Below, in pieces: positions 37,326 through 48,918 of a stretch of 64,000 nt of DNA. A program made the translations under genes and the position numbers. The notes under the pieces are model-generated. The model worked only from the letters and a program-made list of their open reading frames with translations. It made no database searches and had not been told where the DNA came from. This DNA is from Notamacropus eugenii. Lineage: Eukaryota > Chordata > Mammalia > Diprotodontia > Macropodidae. Numbering within the stretch: position 1 is the first letter of the stretch; each line of letters begins with the position of its first letter. The stretch is from the NCBI RefSeq assembly GCF_028372415.1, contig NC_092879.1, positions 93,582,741-93,646,740 of the forward strand, read 5' to 3'.

Positions 37326-38179
37326 ATTAGTTTAACTTAACTGATTTCTTGCTGAAAAGCATTCATTTTTGAGCATGAATTCCTTAAATGGTTAACTAGC
37401 TGCTGAGGAGTCCTGATCCCTATGGCTCATCTGGGAAGGGGAAAGGAGAATCCGCAGGCCATCTAGGAGAAAGGCTATTGGACTGAAGTCACAAAGATCG
37501 ATGGTCATTGGGCTTTAAATATGATGCCTTTGGGTGTAGTGGACTCCAAGTGTTCATCTTCCCTCTGAGGCCCCCAAGGGGCCTCAATTCCAGGAGGGAA
37601 TACAGTGCTGTACTTTGTTGTTTGCAGTAACATGTAGGCATTGCCACTTGGGGAATAGGGGCATAGAAATGCCCATTACAAATGGACTTGCTTGTGTCTA
37701 TATTTGTATTATTTTTGCAAGCCCCAGAGACTCTAGTTCTAGAGACTAGCCTGGTGTACAATGATCAGGGAGGGGAGTGAGGTTTTCTTGGAACAAAGAC
37801 TTGGGCCAACTGGATCTAAATGCTTGTTTCAGGCCTAGAGCAATACCTGCAAGGCAAAGCATGCTTGCCCACAGAAGCGGGACAGACTAAAAGTACCAAT
37901 AGGAATAACCATCTAAGTCACTGTATTATCAGTTACTTCAAAATGTGCAGGCCTTGGGGGCATGCTTCTAACCTGTGCAGCTGGACGAGTTTAGGGCACC
38001 TTACATGCTGTCCCACAGATATTCCCTTGGTTGTCTCCTTGGACTGAGAGACATTAAAGGAGATGAAATGAATGACTGTTGGTATGACTGAGTGTGGTAC
38101 TCCTTACGTGACCTGTGTTTAACCAAGCATATGTCTTCATAAGACTGGGATCAATGCTGTGGGGGTTGTTTCATCTTTT
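37326..38179. other. No recognised feature
   Basis: No gene or repeat named. Confidence 0.5.
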
Positions 38180-38390
38180 TCATAAGTTCATATCCCAAGG
38201 TCTGGAAGAGACCTCAGCAGTTGTCTAATCCAACCCTCAAATTTAACGTATGCATGTTTTATAGAACTGGGGCTGAGAGGTTACTTGACTTGTCCAAGGT
38301 CACATCATAAAAATAAAGCTAAGATTTGAACTCGGCTCATCTAACTCCAAAATGAGTGTTTTCTCCATTGCACCACACTGCCTAGCCCTT
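38180..38390 (-). repeat. MIR-type SINE, antisense
   Basis: 'agagacctcagcagttgtc', 'tgtccaaggtcacatcataa' and 'ttctccattgcaccacactgcc'. Confidence 0.75.
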
Positions 38391-38529
38391 GTCTCTTTTG
38401 TTGTAAACATCCTTCCTTCTTTTGGCAATCCCTGCCACAAGTGTTCTTTCACGCCATTGGCAATGAAACCTGACTTTTCCTTGATATTGTTTTGTCCCTT
38501 GAACCTCTTTGCAGTGGAGATCGTAGACT

Positions 38530-38690
38530 GGGGGCTCTTAGCTGAGTGTTTATGAATTAGTTTTTGGGGGCTTTTTATTCTTTTGCTAACTGCATTTCAG
38601 TTATAGTTAATTTCCTTTGTAATCCTATGTATTTTATGCCTTTCAAACCAAGGTACTGAGAGTAGTCCATAGGTTCCATGACACCAATGT
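38530..38690 (+). mobile_element. hAT-like non-autonomous element remnant
   Basis: 'gggggctcttagctga' then 'tttcctttgtaatcctatg' and 'agtccataggttccatgac'. Same order as the copy at 48,919. Confidence 0.55.
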
Positions 38691-39216
38691 GGTGGTGAGG
38701 TTGCTGTCTATTCCACTGCCCAGTAAGAGTAAATTTCTTTCTAGGAAGCTCTGATGACATCACTCAACATCTCTTAAACCTTCAACAGCTCTGTTATCCA
38801 CCAAAGGAAGTACAAGGTCAGTGGCTTGTCACATTATCAGCTGAGCTTTTTGGTCTCCTCCTCCAGCACCACTATTCCTCTAGTTGATACTCTAGCCAAC
38901 TGGAATGACTACTTATCATTTCCTGTGTCCTGTGCAGGCTTTCCTCCTTCTGGCGCTTTGCCCGCCTTTGTTCTCATGCCTGCAATACCCATCTATCTGA
39001 AGGTTCAGCTCAGGGACACTTGCTTCCACTCCCTGATACTTTCCTGGCATAGCTCCTTGGGTGTGATAGGCATGGAATGAACACCTGCCTCGGTAAATGA
39101 GGAAACAGATATGCAGGTGCTTTGCTAAGTGTACAGCATTGTCTTGATGGCAATAAGTTGGTGTGCTCAAGCTAGCTTTCAGGCACAGGAAATGCCCAAA
39201 AGAGACATTCAGTGGT
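38691..39216. other. No recognised feature
   Basis: No gene or repeat named. Confidence 0.5.
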
Positions 39217-39321
39217 TGAGTTTTTATTGAGAGTCCCTCTCTACAGGTATTTTATGGGCTGTGTAGGGAGAGCCAGCATATGTGTGTCTTTCTACTCCTC
39301 CATCTTGGCTCTACCCCCTGG
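39217..39321 (-). mobile_element. L1 5' end fragment, antisense
   Basis: 'ggtattttatgggctgtgta' to 'tctactcctccatcttggctc' matches the right-hand end of 59,565-59,672. The complement begins GGGGTAGAGCCAAGATGG, the typical L1 5' start. Confidence 0.75.
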
Positions 39322-39439
39322 TTGAGTTTTTAGATAGTTGATTTTAAGAATGTCCCGACTCCTGTGTGGTTTGATTTTTGGATAAGGACATCTTGTAAAA
39401 AATTGAGGAAGGAAAGGGCTGAAGGAGGAGTGAGGAGAA

Positions 39440-39610
39440 GCATAGCATCATATCCAGAGCACTCTACTTGGAGCCAGAGGATATTTTAGCAAATGCTTCC
39501 TTTCCTGTATGTTGTTGGGTAAGTCACTTCCTCTCCCTGGCCTCAGTTTCCTCATCTGTGAAATGGGGGTTGGAATCATTGGAGAGGGAAACTTGAAGAG
39601 GACAGATGGC
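39440..39610 (+). repeat. MIR-type SINE
   Basis: 'gtaagtcacttcctctccctg' and 'cagtttcctcatctgtgaaatg'. Confidence 0.8.
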
Positions 39611-40629
39611 CTGCATTCCTCTAGGGTCTCTGTAGTGCCAAGTCTTTGATCCTCTGATCTTGTTCTTGATTGTGAATCTGTGTGTGTGTATGTTCATGTG
39701 CATGTATAATGCAACAGATCCTTGATAGCTATTTCACCCTGACCTATCCCAGTAGAAAGCCTAGAACTTTCCAGCAAATGAGGCAGTTTCAAACGAATGT
39801 ATCCACATTTGACCATCCATCCATTAAGGCTTTGAGGAAAACTCTGAGGGAGAGCTGAGCTGGTGAGCACCTCAGGCCTGGCCCACGGCCCCCTGGACTG
39901 CTGCAAACTACCTACCTCCAGAGGCCTGGTGAGGCAGATCTGCAGGCCCCAGCAGAAGTCAGGGTGTCAGCATCATTCAACCTGAATGGGAATCAAGATG
40001 TTTCTAAAATGAATTGTGAGCAAAAGAGCCATTCTTGTATATACTCACAGTTCATTAGTGCAGATACAATGGAAATATTTTTTTTTCTTCATGGAGCACT
40101 TTTCTTCTAAAGCCCAGTTCATCAAGTTATGCCATTTGCCCACATCACATTCTTTTTAGATGAATAGGGGCCGATCTTACTGGTATTAGTCTGGTGGCAC
40201 AGCTGGGGATTGTGCTCTGCACCATGAGGTTAAGTGACTGGTAGATGGGCAAGCCACCTGAGGTGGATCTCCAATCAGATCCCTTCCCACCCCAGCCCAT
40301 TTTGAGGCCAGAACTTGACTGTGGTTCAGGTTCAAGGCCCTTGGATGCTCTTCCCCCTTCAATTAATGTTGCTAATATTTATGAAACCGGAACCTCCAAC
40401 GGAAATGGCAACAATGCCTTTGCCCACGTACTTGGGCCCTTTATTATGTATTGCTAAGTACATGTGCTCTATTAAAATGCATCCTGTTTTCTACTTAGAA
40501 AACAAGATGGGTGCTGACTGATTGTGTAACAGAGAAACTAGCCAGTTTAAAAATTCCAAGGAAATAGGTTGAATTGAAGTACATCAGAGAACCTTGATCA
40601 TGTTAAATATGGACCATGTCCATTTTGAG
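39611..40629. other. No recognised feature
   Basis: Short TG run near 39,680; otherwise nothing named. Confidence 0.5.
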
Positions 40630-40890
40630 AGTTAACAGGCACTGCTTATCTGTTGTGTGCCTCAGAGCACTGTTCTAGGCACTGGGGGAGGGGGAAATAA
40701 TACAGAGCTCCATTCCACATGGTCATGGAGTTGGCAATCCAGTTAGGAAAGACAAAGCCCAGCAGATAACTTCAGGACAGCTATGTCAGAAAACAGATTC
40801 TTGAGGGCTGTAGGGTAGAGCACTGATTAGAATGAAGTGGGAATAAATCTGGGAAGGCCTCCTGAGCAAGGGAACTTGGCTGTTTTTTTA
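40630..40890 (-). mobile_element. L2 3' portion, antisense
   Basis: 'gagcactgttctaggcactgg' and, later, 'atctgggaaggcctcctgagc'. Confidence 0.72.
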
Positions 40891-40914
40891 AGTTATTTCC
40901 CTGTAACTGTCCTT

Positions 40915-41105
40915 TGAGCAGTGTGGTACAGTGGATAGGGGCCTGGAATCAAAGGCCCTTGATTTGAATATTGCCCCTTCCAGTACTTTTAAGTGGCCAA
41001 GTCAACTCAACTCTCTGGGTCTCAGTTCCTCATCTGTCAAATGTTTACTTTGGATGACAGAGCACCCAGTTTCCCTTTTAGCTCTAAATCTATGATCCCA
41101 TAAGT
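40915..41105 (+). repeat. MIR-type SINE, near full length
   Basis: 'gtggtacagtggataggggc', 'ctgggtctcagttcctcatc' and 'ctctaaatctatgatccc' cover head to tail. Confidence 0.82.
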
Positions 41106-41509
41106 CTTAAGCACAGTTAAGCCAAGCAAATAAACCTATTGGGCCATCTGAAGATGACAGCCACCTCATTTCATGCCTATCGTCCACCCCTTCTCTATGA
41201 GGGCCAGGGGTTTTGTTTCATCATTCCCTATAGTGAAGATTGGTCATACTTTGTTCTGAGATTAGCTGTCTTTTTATATAGATTCCTTCTGTGTTTCTGT
41301 GCTCACTGTCAGTATTCTCTGGAGTCTACTGATTTCATAGTTTTTCATCTTTGTCATTTCTTAGAGGTCAGTCACCTTCCATTCCATTCCCATTCCCACT
41401 GAATTTTCTTTAGCCTTTCCTTACTTGCTGGGCATCCATTTTGTGTTGCTGAGAACTGATTATCTCTATCTGTTGGTCACTGATCCGTGGGGGAACAGTT
41501 GTGGGGCTT
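41106..41509. other. No confident feature
   Basis: T-rich; it may be decayed L1 continuing into the next entry. The + strand frames here are not convincing genes. Confidence 0.4.
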
Positions 41510-41665
41510 ATCATGTATTTGTATCGGTTCCCTAGAGATCTTGGCTCTCAGATCTTTATCAGAGCCCTTGAATGTGAAGAGATTTTCCCCTGGTCAGCTG
41601 TTTCTCTCCTCCCTCTCATTGCATTGGTTGGATTGTATGAAAGCTTGCTAGATTTTTTTCAGCAT
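41510..41665 (-). mobile_element. L1 3' region remnant, antisense
   Basis: 'ggctctcagatctttatcagag' then 'ttttcccctggtcagctgttt' and 'gcattggttggattgtatga' follow antisense L1 3'UTR order. It covers part of the 110-codon frame at 41,501-41,833. Confidence 0.5.
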
Positions 41666-41904
41666 TTGAGACTTTATCAGTGTGAGGAACTCTCTCTCCC
41701 AGGATGGTACCAACACTTTGCTTCGACCTGTGCCTATATTGCTCAGCTTTCTTTCTTGTCACTTTCTTGGCAGCTGTTATGTTACTCACCTGGACTTGGG
41801 GTCCCTTACCCCTTGGAGGTTATTGCCGTCTAATTTCCTGGTGCTTTGGATGGTCTTTTCTTCAATTTCTTCTTCATCAGTGAGTATTGTCTTTCACATT
41901 GTGG

Positions 41905-42060
41905 TGTAGAGGAAAGATGGAAGTTCAGATCCATCTTCTACCTACCTCTGTGACCTTGGGCAAATCATTTCACTCTCTGAGTGAAATGGGGCTAATTAGA
42001 GCATCTCTAATTCCCAGGTAGTTGGGAGGATTCAGTAAAATGGGATCATGGCCATGAGAC
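41905..42060 (+). repeat. MIR-type SINE
   Basis: 'ctctgtgaccttgggcaaatc' and a core with a small duplication of TCTCTGAGTGAAATGGGG-like text. Confidence 0.75.
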
Positions 42061-42424
42061 CCACTGAATCTAAATGGCGGCATGAACAGAGATACCCACT
42101 ACTGTCAAAAGGCAATCACAACTTCCTGAAACTTACAAGAAAACTAGGTTTATTATACCAGGAATAAATATGCATGTAGAACTCAAATAGTTCACAATCA
42201 ATGCACAAATTTGCATATTTATAGCAGTAGGACAAAGGAAGAAAGACAAGTTCAGGGCACCCCTTACTATTCTTTAATATTACCCACAGTGCCTTTGTGA
42301 TGAGGCTTCAGAATGCTTCATCAGATGAAGGATTTGAGTGACTTTTCTTCCCCCTCACTCCCAAAGCCCTCCCAACTCATCAGCTAGATGTCTTCCTGCT
42401 GATGCTCTTGGCTCAACCAAATGT
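42061..42424. other. No recognised feature
   Basis: AT-rich. It may be an old unrecognised repeat. Confidence 0.45.
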
Positions 42425-42467
42425 AGTGTGTGTGTGTGTGGGGGGGGGGCGGGGGGGGGGGGGGGGG
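42425..42467. repeat. (TG)n passing into poly-G
   Basis: TG units, then about nine Gs, one C and seventeen Gs (42,451-42,467). Confidence 0.95.
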
Positions 42468-42884
42468 CGCCAGGTGCAAGTCAGATGCTGTTGGTAATGA
42501 GTTGGAAAAGTGGGGGGTTGGCTTCTTTGTTTATTTTTCTCCCTTGCAGAAGCTGTTTGACTTGGGTGTGCTTAGAATGGGTATATATCTATTTATGAAC
42601 CAGAGCTACTAGGTTGGTTTTTCTTTGAGGTGGGTAGGAGAGAAGGAGGAGGAAGCAGAGAGGTTTCATATAAAATGCTTTGTTTTAATTAAGGCATATG
42701 ATTTTCAAATACACAAAATCAGTGTTCCAGCTCTTAATAAGTATATTCTGAAAAAAATGGAAATTTCAAAGGGTAGGGACAAGTAGGGACGAGTCGTAGA
42801 ATGCTACAGAAGCTGATCCCCTTCCTCTGAGATTTTTTTTTATTTTATTTTTTTTATTTTTAAAGAAACCCTGACTTTCCTTTT
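42468..42884. other. No recognised feature
   Basis: Ends in T-rich runs at 42,832-42,865; nothing else named. Confidence 0.5.
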
Positions 42885-43075
42885 CCTTGTGCAGTAGAAA
42901 GAACTCTGATTTTGCAGTCAGAGGGCTAAGATCCAAACCCTGGTACTGACATGAGACACCTGGGGTGGCCTTGGGCAAGGCTGGACTTCAGGTAATCATG
43001 CATAAATTAAGGGGATTAGCCTCAATGGACTCCAAAGGCCTTTCCTTCTCTAAATCTGTGATCTTGTGACTTCAG
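42885..43075 (+). repeat. MIR-type SINE
   Basis: 'gcagtagaaagaactctgatt' and 'ttctctaaatctgtgatcttg' mark head and end. Confidence 0.7.
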
Positions 43076-43079
43076 GGCA

Positions 43080-43200
43080 CTGAGAGGTCAAGTGACTAGT
43101 CCAGGGTCACAGAACCAGTATGTGTCATAGGCAGAACTCAAGCCTAGGTTGTCCTGAATTTGAGGCCAGTAGTCCATTCCCTGTGCCACATTGCCTCTAA
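43080..43200 (-). repeat. MIR-type SINE, antisense
   Basis: 'agtccagggtcacagaacc' and 'cattccctgtgccacattgcc'. Confidence 0.78.
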
Positions 43201-43404
43201 ATGGGTACCATCCTAGCCCACTGCCTTTCTGATGACTTTTCTATCAAGGGGGAGCTGACCATCCTTTCTCTGTGGGAAAGAAGCCTTTCAGTTCTTGATT
43301 AAAATGACAAGCAATCAAACATAGCAGCAAGACTCAAGAAGGATAATTTTCAATTGTGTTTTTGGAAACTAATCTCTGGCCCTGACTGGTTATTATATAG
43401 AAAG

Positions 43405-43560
43405 AGCATGGAATAGTGGGGCTAACCAACCTCAGAACTGGGAAGACCTTGACCCTGCCATGTGTTGGTTGGGCTACCCTTGGCAAGTCACTCGGACTTC
43501 TCGGTGACCCAGACACCTTTAGGACTCGTAAGATACCAGATGAATTACTGATTTGTATTG
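43405..43560 (+). repeat. MIR-type SINE fragment
   Basis: 'tcagaactgggaagaccttg' and 'acccttggcaagtcactcgg'. It underlies the start of the 160-codon frame at 43,416-43,898, which argues against that frame being a gene. Confidence 0.6.
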
Positions 43561-44119
43561 TTGTAGAGAGTTTCCATCCTGGGAATTCCTTACTCCAATG
43601 CCTTAAAAAATCCTGGCTTCCCCACAGATATCCAGAATATCATAGTTGCATTGTCATTAAGCATAGTGAGGCTTTGGTCTATTGTGACTTTTCAAAAACC
43701 CTCTTTTTGGATTTTGAAATTTTCCAATGGACTTTCTCAACTTTGCTTGTCCAATTCTGTGCTTTGCTAGTTTCCTCCATGAACAGAAGTTATTCTAGTC
43801 CGAGGGGAGCTCTAGTAACTGGCTCTGAATGCTTGGCTCTGACCGCAAGTCTATTCAAACAACAGCCTCTTGCTTTGACTTTTAACATTGATGGCTGAGG
43901 TACAAGCAGTGGGCACATTTTGTTGGTAGGAGGGAGGGGCATCATCACCAGTGAGATTTCCAATAGGGATCTGCTGAAGTCAGCAGTAGCCATGAAGTTT
44001 GACTTAGAATTTGTGATCTGCCATAGGATTAATTTTTCACTATTTTTTTGGTAAGCAACTCAGATTTGGGGGAAAGGGGTGATCAGGGCCTGGGCTATAA
44101 CTTTAGGATTAACCTTTGG
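43561..44119. other. No recognised feature
   Basis: The remainder of the 160-codon + strand frame lies here; it shows no domain. Confidence 0.45.
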
Positions 44120-44319
44120 GAGAAACCAATGAACAAGCATTTATTAAGCACCTACTGTGTGCCAGGCACTGTGCTAAATGCTGGTGATATGAAAGATAGT
44201 CCTTGTCCTCAAGGACCTTACAATCTAATGGAAGAGACAACAAGCAAACCAGTATGTACAAATAAGTGATATACAGGATAAAGGGAAAAGAATTAAGAGA
44301 AAAAAGGCACTAAGTAGAA
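44120..44319 (-). mobile_element. L2 3' end, antisense, left of a nested insertion cluster
   Basis: 'gcatttattaagcacctactg' and 'caggcactgtgctaaatgctg' open a good antisense L2. It stops at an AGTAGAA junction and L2 text resumes at about 45,415. Confidence 0.88.
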
Positions 44320-45041
44320 TTGTTGTTGTTGTGTTCGTCCTTTGTTTTTGAAGAAGACCATGACATCAGAGAAATGACTTGAACTTGACATAACTTGCAC
44401 TTGACTTTGTCCTGAGTGAGGGAGGGCTGTGCAGGTCACCAGCCTCACTTCTCCTCCAGAGCCATCTGAATCCAATGGCCAGATATTCATCAGGATGGCT
44501 GGAGATAAGCCAGGATGAAATGGGAGACCTTGGCCTTTTTAGGAAGGAGGGAGAAAAGAAGGAGGAGGAGGGGGAGGAGGGGATCTAACAACAATGTAGA
44601 AAGGCAAGAGACAAAGAGGGAGATAGGGAAAGGGAGAGGAGGAGAGGTTCAGATACTGTAAACAGTCTCTGAGAAGGAGTTACCACAGAGCCCAACAAAT
44701 AAATGACCTGTGAACTTTCAAATTAGCCTCCCAGAAAAGATCCAACTATGGAGCCACTAAGCCTAACCCAACTGAAACCTACTCAGTGCAAGGCCCTAAA
44801 CTGCAGCCCAACCAGGGCCCCATGTCCTATAGGCTGACCTGGCCCAAGTGAACCACCAGAGCAGCAGCACTCCCTGACTGCCATCCCCTTTCAGTTAAAC
44901 TTCAGCTCCGAGGCCTGGCCCTTGGGAGTCTAGGAGACAGGTCAGGGGCTCAATTTCTCCGTCAAGGCCAAGATATGGTAAAAGCAGGGTAACCTTAAGT
45001 CTTGCAGTGGTCCTGGGATGGCCCAGTGCCTCAGTCCAAGG
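44320..45041 (-). repeat. Copy A of a ~700-bp inverted repeat pair (family unknown)
   Basis: Starts with a (TTG)n run, the complement of an AACAAC tail, and is inserted in the tail of the related unit at 45,042. The complement of the whole block aligns with 57,450-58,152. Over about 240 bp compared by hand (roughly 44,722-44,965) I count about ten differences. No coding frame is shared by the two copies. I cannot name the family. Confidence 0.88.
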
Positions 45042-45225
45042 TTGTATTGTTGTGTTTGTCCTTTGTTCTCAACAAGAACTATGACATCAATGTCATCATG
45101 ATGACATGACTTGCAGTTGACTTTGATTTGAGTGAGGGAGGGCTGTGCAAGGTCACCAACCTCACTTTCTTCTCCTGAGCCATCTGGGTCCAGTGACCTG
45201 ATATTCATAAGAATGACTGGAGATG
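45042..45225 (-). repeat. Short relative of the same family
   Basis: Again begins TTGTATTGTTGTG, then 'gactttgatttgagtgaggg' and 'gagccatctgggtccagtgac'. It equals the terminal ~190 bp of copy A, more diverged. Confidence 0.85.
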
Positions 45226-45415
45226 GCTTTTCTAGTCAAAACTTTTGTTTTAAGAGAAAGATACAAAGTTAGAATCCCCAGTAACTGCCTTGGGGAGATG
45301 GAAGGGAGAGTAATGATGTGTTGCTGCATGGGACCCCAGAGAACAAGTGGGGAGTAGTGGATCTGAGGAGTGTCAGAGAAGACAGACTTCAAATTAGTAT
45401 CAGGAAATGCTTAGT
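45226..45415 (+). repeat. CR1/L3-like 3' segment, copy 1
   Basis: 'caaaacttttgttttaagag' through 'cagacttcaaattagtatc' and 'aggaaatgctt' matches 56,268-56,470 in direct orientation at about 90% by hand count. The second copy continues into CR1/L3-like 3'UTR words, which suggests the affiliation. Confidence 0.6.
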
Positions 45416-45735
45416 TAGTTGCGACTTAAAGGAAGCCAATAGGTAGAGATGAGGAGGAAGAGTCTTCCAGGAATGGGGTACAGCCAGAGAACATGCTGGG
45501 TTGGCTCCTACCTAGATGGAGTGTCTTGTTCATGGAATGCCCAGGAGGCCAATATCAGAGGATCAAAGATGGAGTGAGGTGTAAGAAGACTGGAGAGGTA
45601 GGAGGGGCCAGTTCCTGAAGGGTTTTGAATGTCAAACAATGGATTTTGTATTTGATCCTGGAGTTGATAGAGAGCCACTGGAGTTTCTTGAGTAGGGGTG
45701 GGAGTGACATTATTGGACCTGCAAAGGAAGGTCTG
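45416..45735 (-). mobile_element. L2, antisense, right of the nested cluster
   Basis: 'gacttaaaggaagccaatagg', 'aggtgtaagaagactggagag' and 'ttgatagagagccactggag' continue the L2 interrupted at 44,319. Confidence 0.85.
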
Positions 45736-46085
45736 ACAAAGAAAGGGCAGAAGACAGTTCCTGCCCTTGAGGACCTCACATCCTAATGGGGAAGAAAACA
45801 TACCAAGATGGGTGCAAACATACAAGATAAATGCAGAATAGATGGGGAATGGCTCTGGCAGTTGGGGGATCTGGGAAAGGCCTCCAGCAGGGTTGACAAA
45901 TGAAAGGAAGTCAATGGAAAGGTGTGGGAGATGGAGCATAGTATGTGAACAGCAAGTGGGCCTGGAGTGGAATGTGTAGACTGTGGAGAGGAGGTGGGGC
46001 TGTTTGTAATGTGCAGGCACTCCTGGACATGGTGAATGCTGGGAAGATCTACCAGACCTTCAGGTGTCAATTCTTTTGTCCCAAT
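45736..46085 (-). mobile_element. Second L2 3' portion, antisense
   Basis: Restarts at an L2 3'-proximal point: 'agttcctgcccttgaggacc', 'tggggaagaaaacatacc', 'gggaaaggcctccagcaggg'. So this is a separate L2 or a rearranged one. Confidence 0.75.
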
Positions 46086-46249
46086 GACTTTGAAAGGCAT
46101 AAGTTGCTGTAGTCAAAGATCTCATTATCCTGTGGCCAAACTACTTGTAATGGTCCCTTCCCCTCCCCCCCCTTCCCAAACCTCTTTTTTATCCAGACAA
46201 GATAGGGAGCTCTTTCAGGACCAAAATTCATCCTTCCGTTCCCATTAGC

Positions 46250-46388
46250 AGCTGTTCTGCACCTCGTGGAGGGCGGGAGTGGCTTGCCCAAGGTGACACA
46301 GTCAGTATGTCTCAGAGACAGAATTTGTATGCCTGTACCCTGACTCTGAGGTTGGCTTACCATCTGCTCTGTGATGCTGCCTTGCTGG
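46250..46388 (-). repeat. MIR-type SINE, antisense
   Basis: 'cttgcccaaggtgacacagt' and 'gctctgtgatgctgcct'. Confidence 0.72.
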
Positions 46389-47234
46389 GGCCATAATCAA
46401 CACTTTTCCACATTGGTGGAATTCAACAGAGCCTGTGTGGCCCAACATAGACCCTTCCAGCATCCTGCGCTATCTTTACACCAGAAGGGCCCTTAGTACT
46501 TCTCTAATTACTTAAGTAATTCCTTCGAAGTATCAGAGTAAAAGGCTTTGAAAGGTGCTTGAACTTGTTCCCACTTGTAAAAGAGTTTTTCTGCTTTATT
46601 CTGCTTTACTTATGTCAGAACTTATGTCCCTAAAATAGTTTAGCACATTCTGGGATCAATCTTTGTCCCTAGGCAGGGCCCATCTGACTCAGCCTAGAGA
46701 GACGTGTGCCTGTCTGCACATGGACAGGCTGCTGGATATTACATGGACACCTGGAGGATTATGGGATCCTGGAAGTAGCCCTCAGATGCCATTGAGTCCA
46801 GCACCTCAGCTTTTGACTGTTGACTGAGTAATACTCAGTGACATAGTACTCACTGAGTACTATGGACTCAGCACAGTGACTAGAAGCAGCTCCATGGGCT
46901 GAGGAAGCCCCCACATATGAGAAGAAGCCGGGGATTGTGGTGGGGGACGTAAGCTTCCAGAACTGGGAACCTTTGGCAGCAGCCCTTGGGTGGATCATTA
47001 CTTCAGGCTGTTGACTGGGGAGCATTTCATTCAAGCTTGACAGAGAAGACTGCATTTGTTCCCCCCAAGGAATTTTCTAGATAAGTTGAGGTGACTCCCA
47101 GAATAACCCAGATGGTTGGTCACTGTGTCACATGCTCTTCACCTTGGGTACTTGGAAGGGATAGAACTGTTATTTTGAGGTTGGCTCAGATAAGGTAGAC
47201 TGGTGGTGTTCCTTTCAAGACAATATGGCACACT
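46389..47234. other. Unrecognised sequence containing a palindrome cluster
   Basis: The only notable item is at 46,824-46,864, where CTGAGTA-type words alternate with their complement. No gene seen. Confidence 0.5.
46824..46864. repeat. Cluster of two adjacent inverted repeats
   Basis: Ctgagta-a-tactcag (7-bp arms, 46,824-46,838) is followed by catagtactca-c-tgagtactatg (11-bp arms, 46,842-46,864). Confidence 0.85.
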
Positions 47235-47350
47235 GAGGTCTGGGCTTGAAATCCCCCTCCTGCCCTGTACTACCTGCGTAGCCCTGGCTGGGTCACTTTC
47301 TGGCTCTAGGCCTTGGTTTTTTCATCTGTAAAATGACTTCTAGCCCCACT
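47235..47350 (+). repeat. MIR-type SINE fragment
   Basis: 'gccctggctgggtcactttc' and 'ggttttttcatctgtaaaatg'. Confidence 0.7.
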
Positions 47351-48149
47351 CGTCTGATCTTTTGTTGTTGCTTGACACGGGATGGTATATCATAATCTAC
47401 TGGAGGGGCCTTAGTCATGAGGCTTCAACATGGCCCTCTGGATACACTCCAGTCACCTGGGACCTGGAACTCTCTGGCAAGCCCCCATTGCCAAGGGCTC
47501 CCAGTATTACTGGGTAGGTGAGGCCCTCTCCCCTCCACTCCTACCTCTCTGTGCTCATCCTCCACACATCCAGTGAATGCACTCTGAGACTCACCACCAG
47601 TATGGCCTCTCTCTCCCTGTGGTATTGGCCTACCAGCATGCAGGCCGCCCTCAAACCATTTCAGAGGTATATTCCAACACTGCTACCATGTTCTTTGGCC
47701 TCTGTTTTGTACCCAGCACCTTCACAGGTTGGCGATTACTCAGCAGTGTCTCTGAACCTCACTTGCCCTCTCTCCTGCTCCCGCTGGCCATGGTGAAGGA
47801 CCCTTCCCAAAGGAGGCCTCCTTCCACTCTCAGCTTCATAGCTGAGCTGCAGGTTGCTGATTTTCAAACCTGTCTAACATTTATTAAATTGATTTTTTTA
47901 TTATTAAAAAAGTGGTGATTGAACCAATTTCCCAGAGAAAGGCCTTGAAGCTATTAGGGAAGGACCTGGAAAAGAACTGCACAGGGTGAGACAGCACGGG
48001 ATGGGTTGTAATCAGCACCAGCGGATAGAAGATCAGACCTACAGACCCAGAACTCATTTTATAGACAACGCGCAGTCTTGACCAGTCAGAGCAGGCAGGC
48101 CCAGCAGTAAAAAGAAAGAGCCCTTCACAAACAAGGCTCATGCTCGCTT
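47351..48149. other. No recognised feature
   Basis: The + strand frames at 47.5-47.9 kb overlap one another and show no domain. Confidence 0.45.
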
Positions 48150-48262
48150 TTGTTTAATTTTATTTTTTAAAATTTTACTTATTTATGTGTCTTTCGTTTT
48201 CATCATTCACTTCTATAAGATATTGAATTCTTACCCCTCCCAAGATGGCATACAATCCAGAA
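48150..48262 (-). mobile_element. L1 3'UTR and tail, antisense
   Basis: T/A-rich run, then 'gttttcatcattcacttctat' and 'cccaagatggcatacaatcc', the same 3'UTR words as at 18.3 kb. Confidence 0.7.
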
Positions 48263-48918
48263 TGTTTACTCTTCCTTGGAAGGAAACCTACCTGAACCTC
48301 TTCTAGCTGAAGTGAAGGAGCTGCTCCCTGCCTCTGTTGTAGCACAGAGTGCATGAGCTTTGTGAACGGCTCTTCCTTCAGGACTGAAGTCTAAAGAGAT
48401 GCTTTGCTGCTGGGTTTGCCTTGTCTTGACTCTAGGGAGGTCTGTATCTCGTGTCCCGTCCAACCTGTGTTTAAGAAGCCTCCGACTGACTCTTGCGTCC
48501 TATCTCCTGTAGCATCCCAGGGGATGATAGTGTATTTTAACCATTTCCATCAGTTCCTTCCTCTTCTTTGCCCTGGCTCCTAGTCTGTGTCTCCTGTAGG
48601 GCTTTGTAGGCAATCTCTCTAAAGCTCCTCTGAGGGAATTGTTCTGGACCCTGGCCTCTGCTCCACAGGCGTCATGGTGCTAGGGCTCCCAGGAAAGGCA
48701 GGGGAAGCCCACAAGGCAGCATTGGGCTTGGCATCACTCTTGGGGGCATAGAATTGGAATGCCATAAAGCTAGCTAAGGACACTCTGACTCCTAGTGTCT
48801 GAGGAGAGGGAAGGAGGAGATGGGAGGTCCTTGACTAGCCGGAACCCTGCCTTTCTTTGCCCTGGCCACGCAGTCCTGGAGCTTCCCTCTCATTTACACA
48901 TCTGCCATCCACTCCAAT
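48263..48918. other. No recognised feature
   Basis: No gene or repeat named. Confidence 0.5.

Noticed and set aside
43416..43898. 160-codon + strand frame considered as a gene
   Set aside because: Starts inside a MIR, has no recognisable domain and no supporting splice context.
45555..46020. Minus-strand frames of 74-170 codons
   Set aside because: Translations of L2 3' coding or UTR remnants (for example RIKYKIHCLTFKTLQELAP), not host genes.
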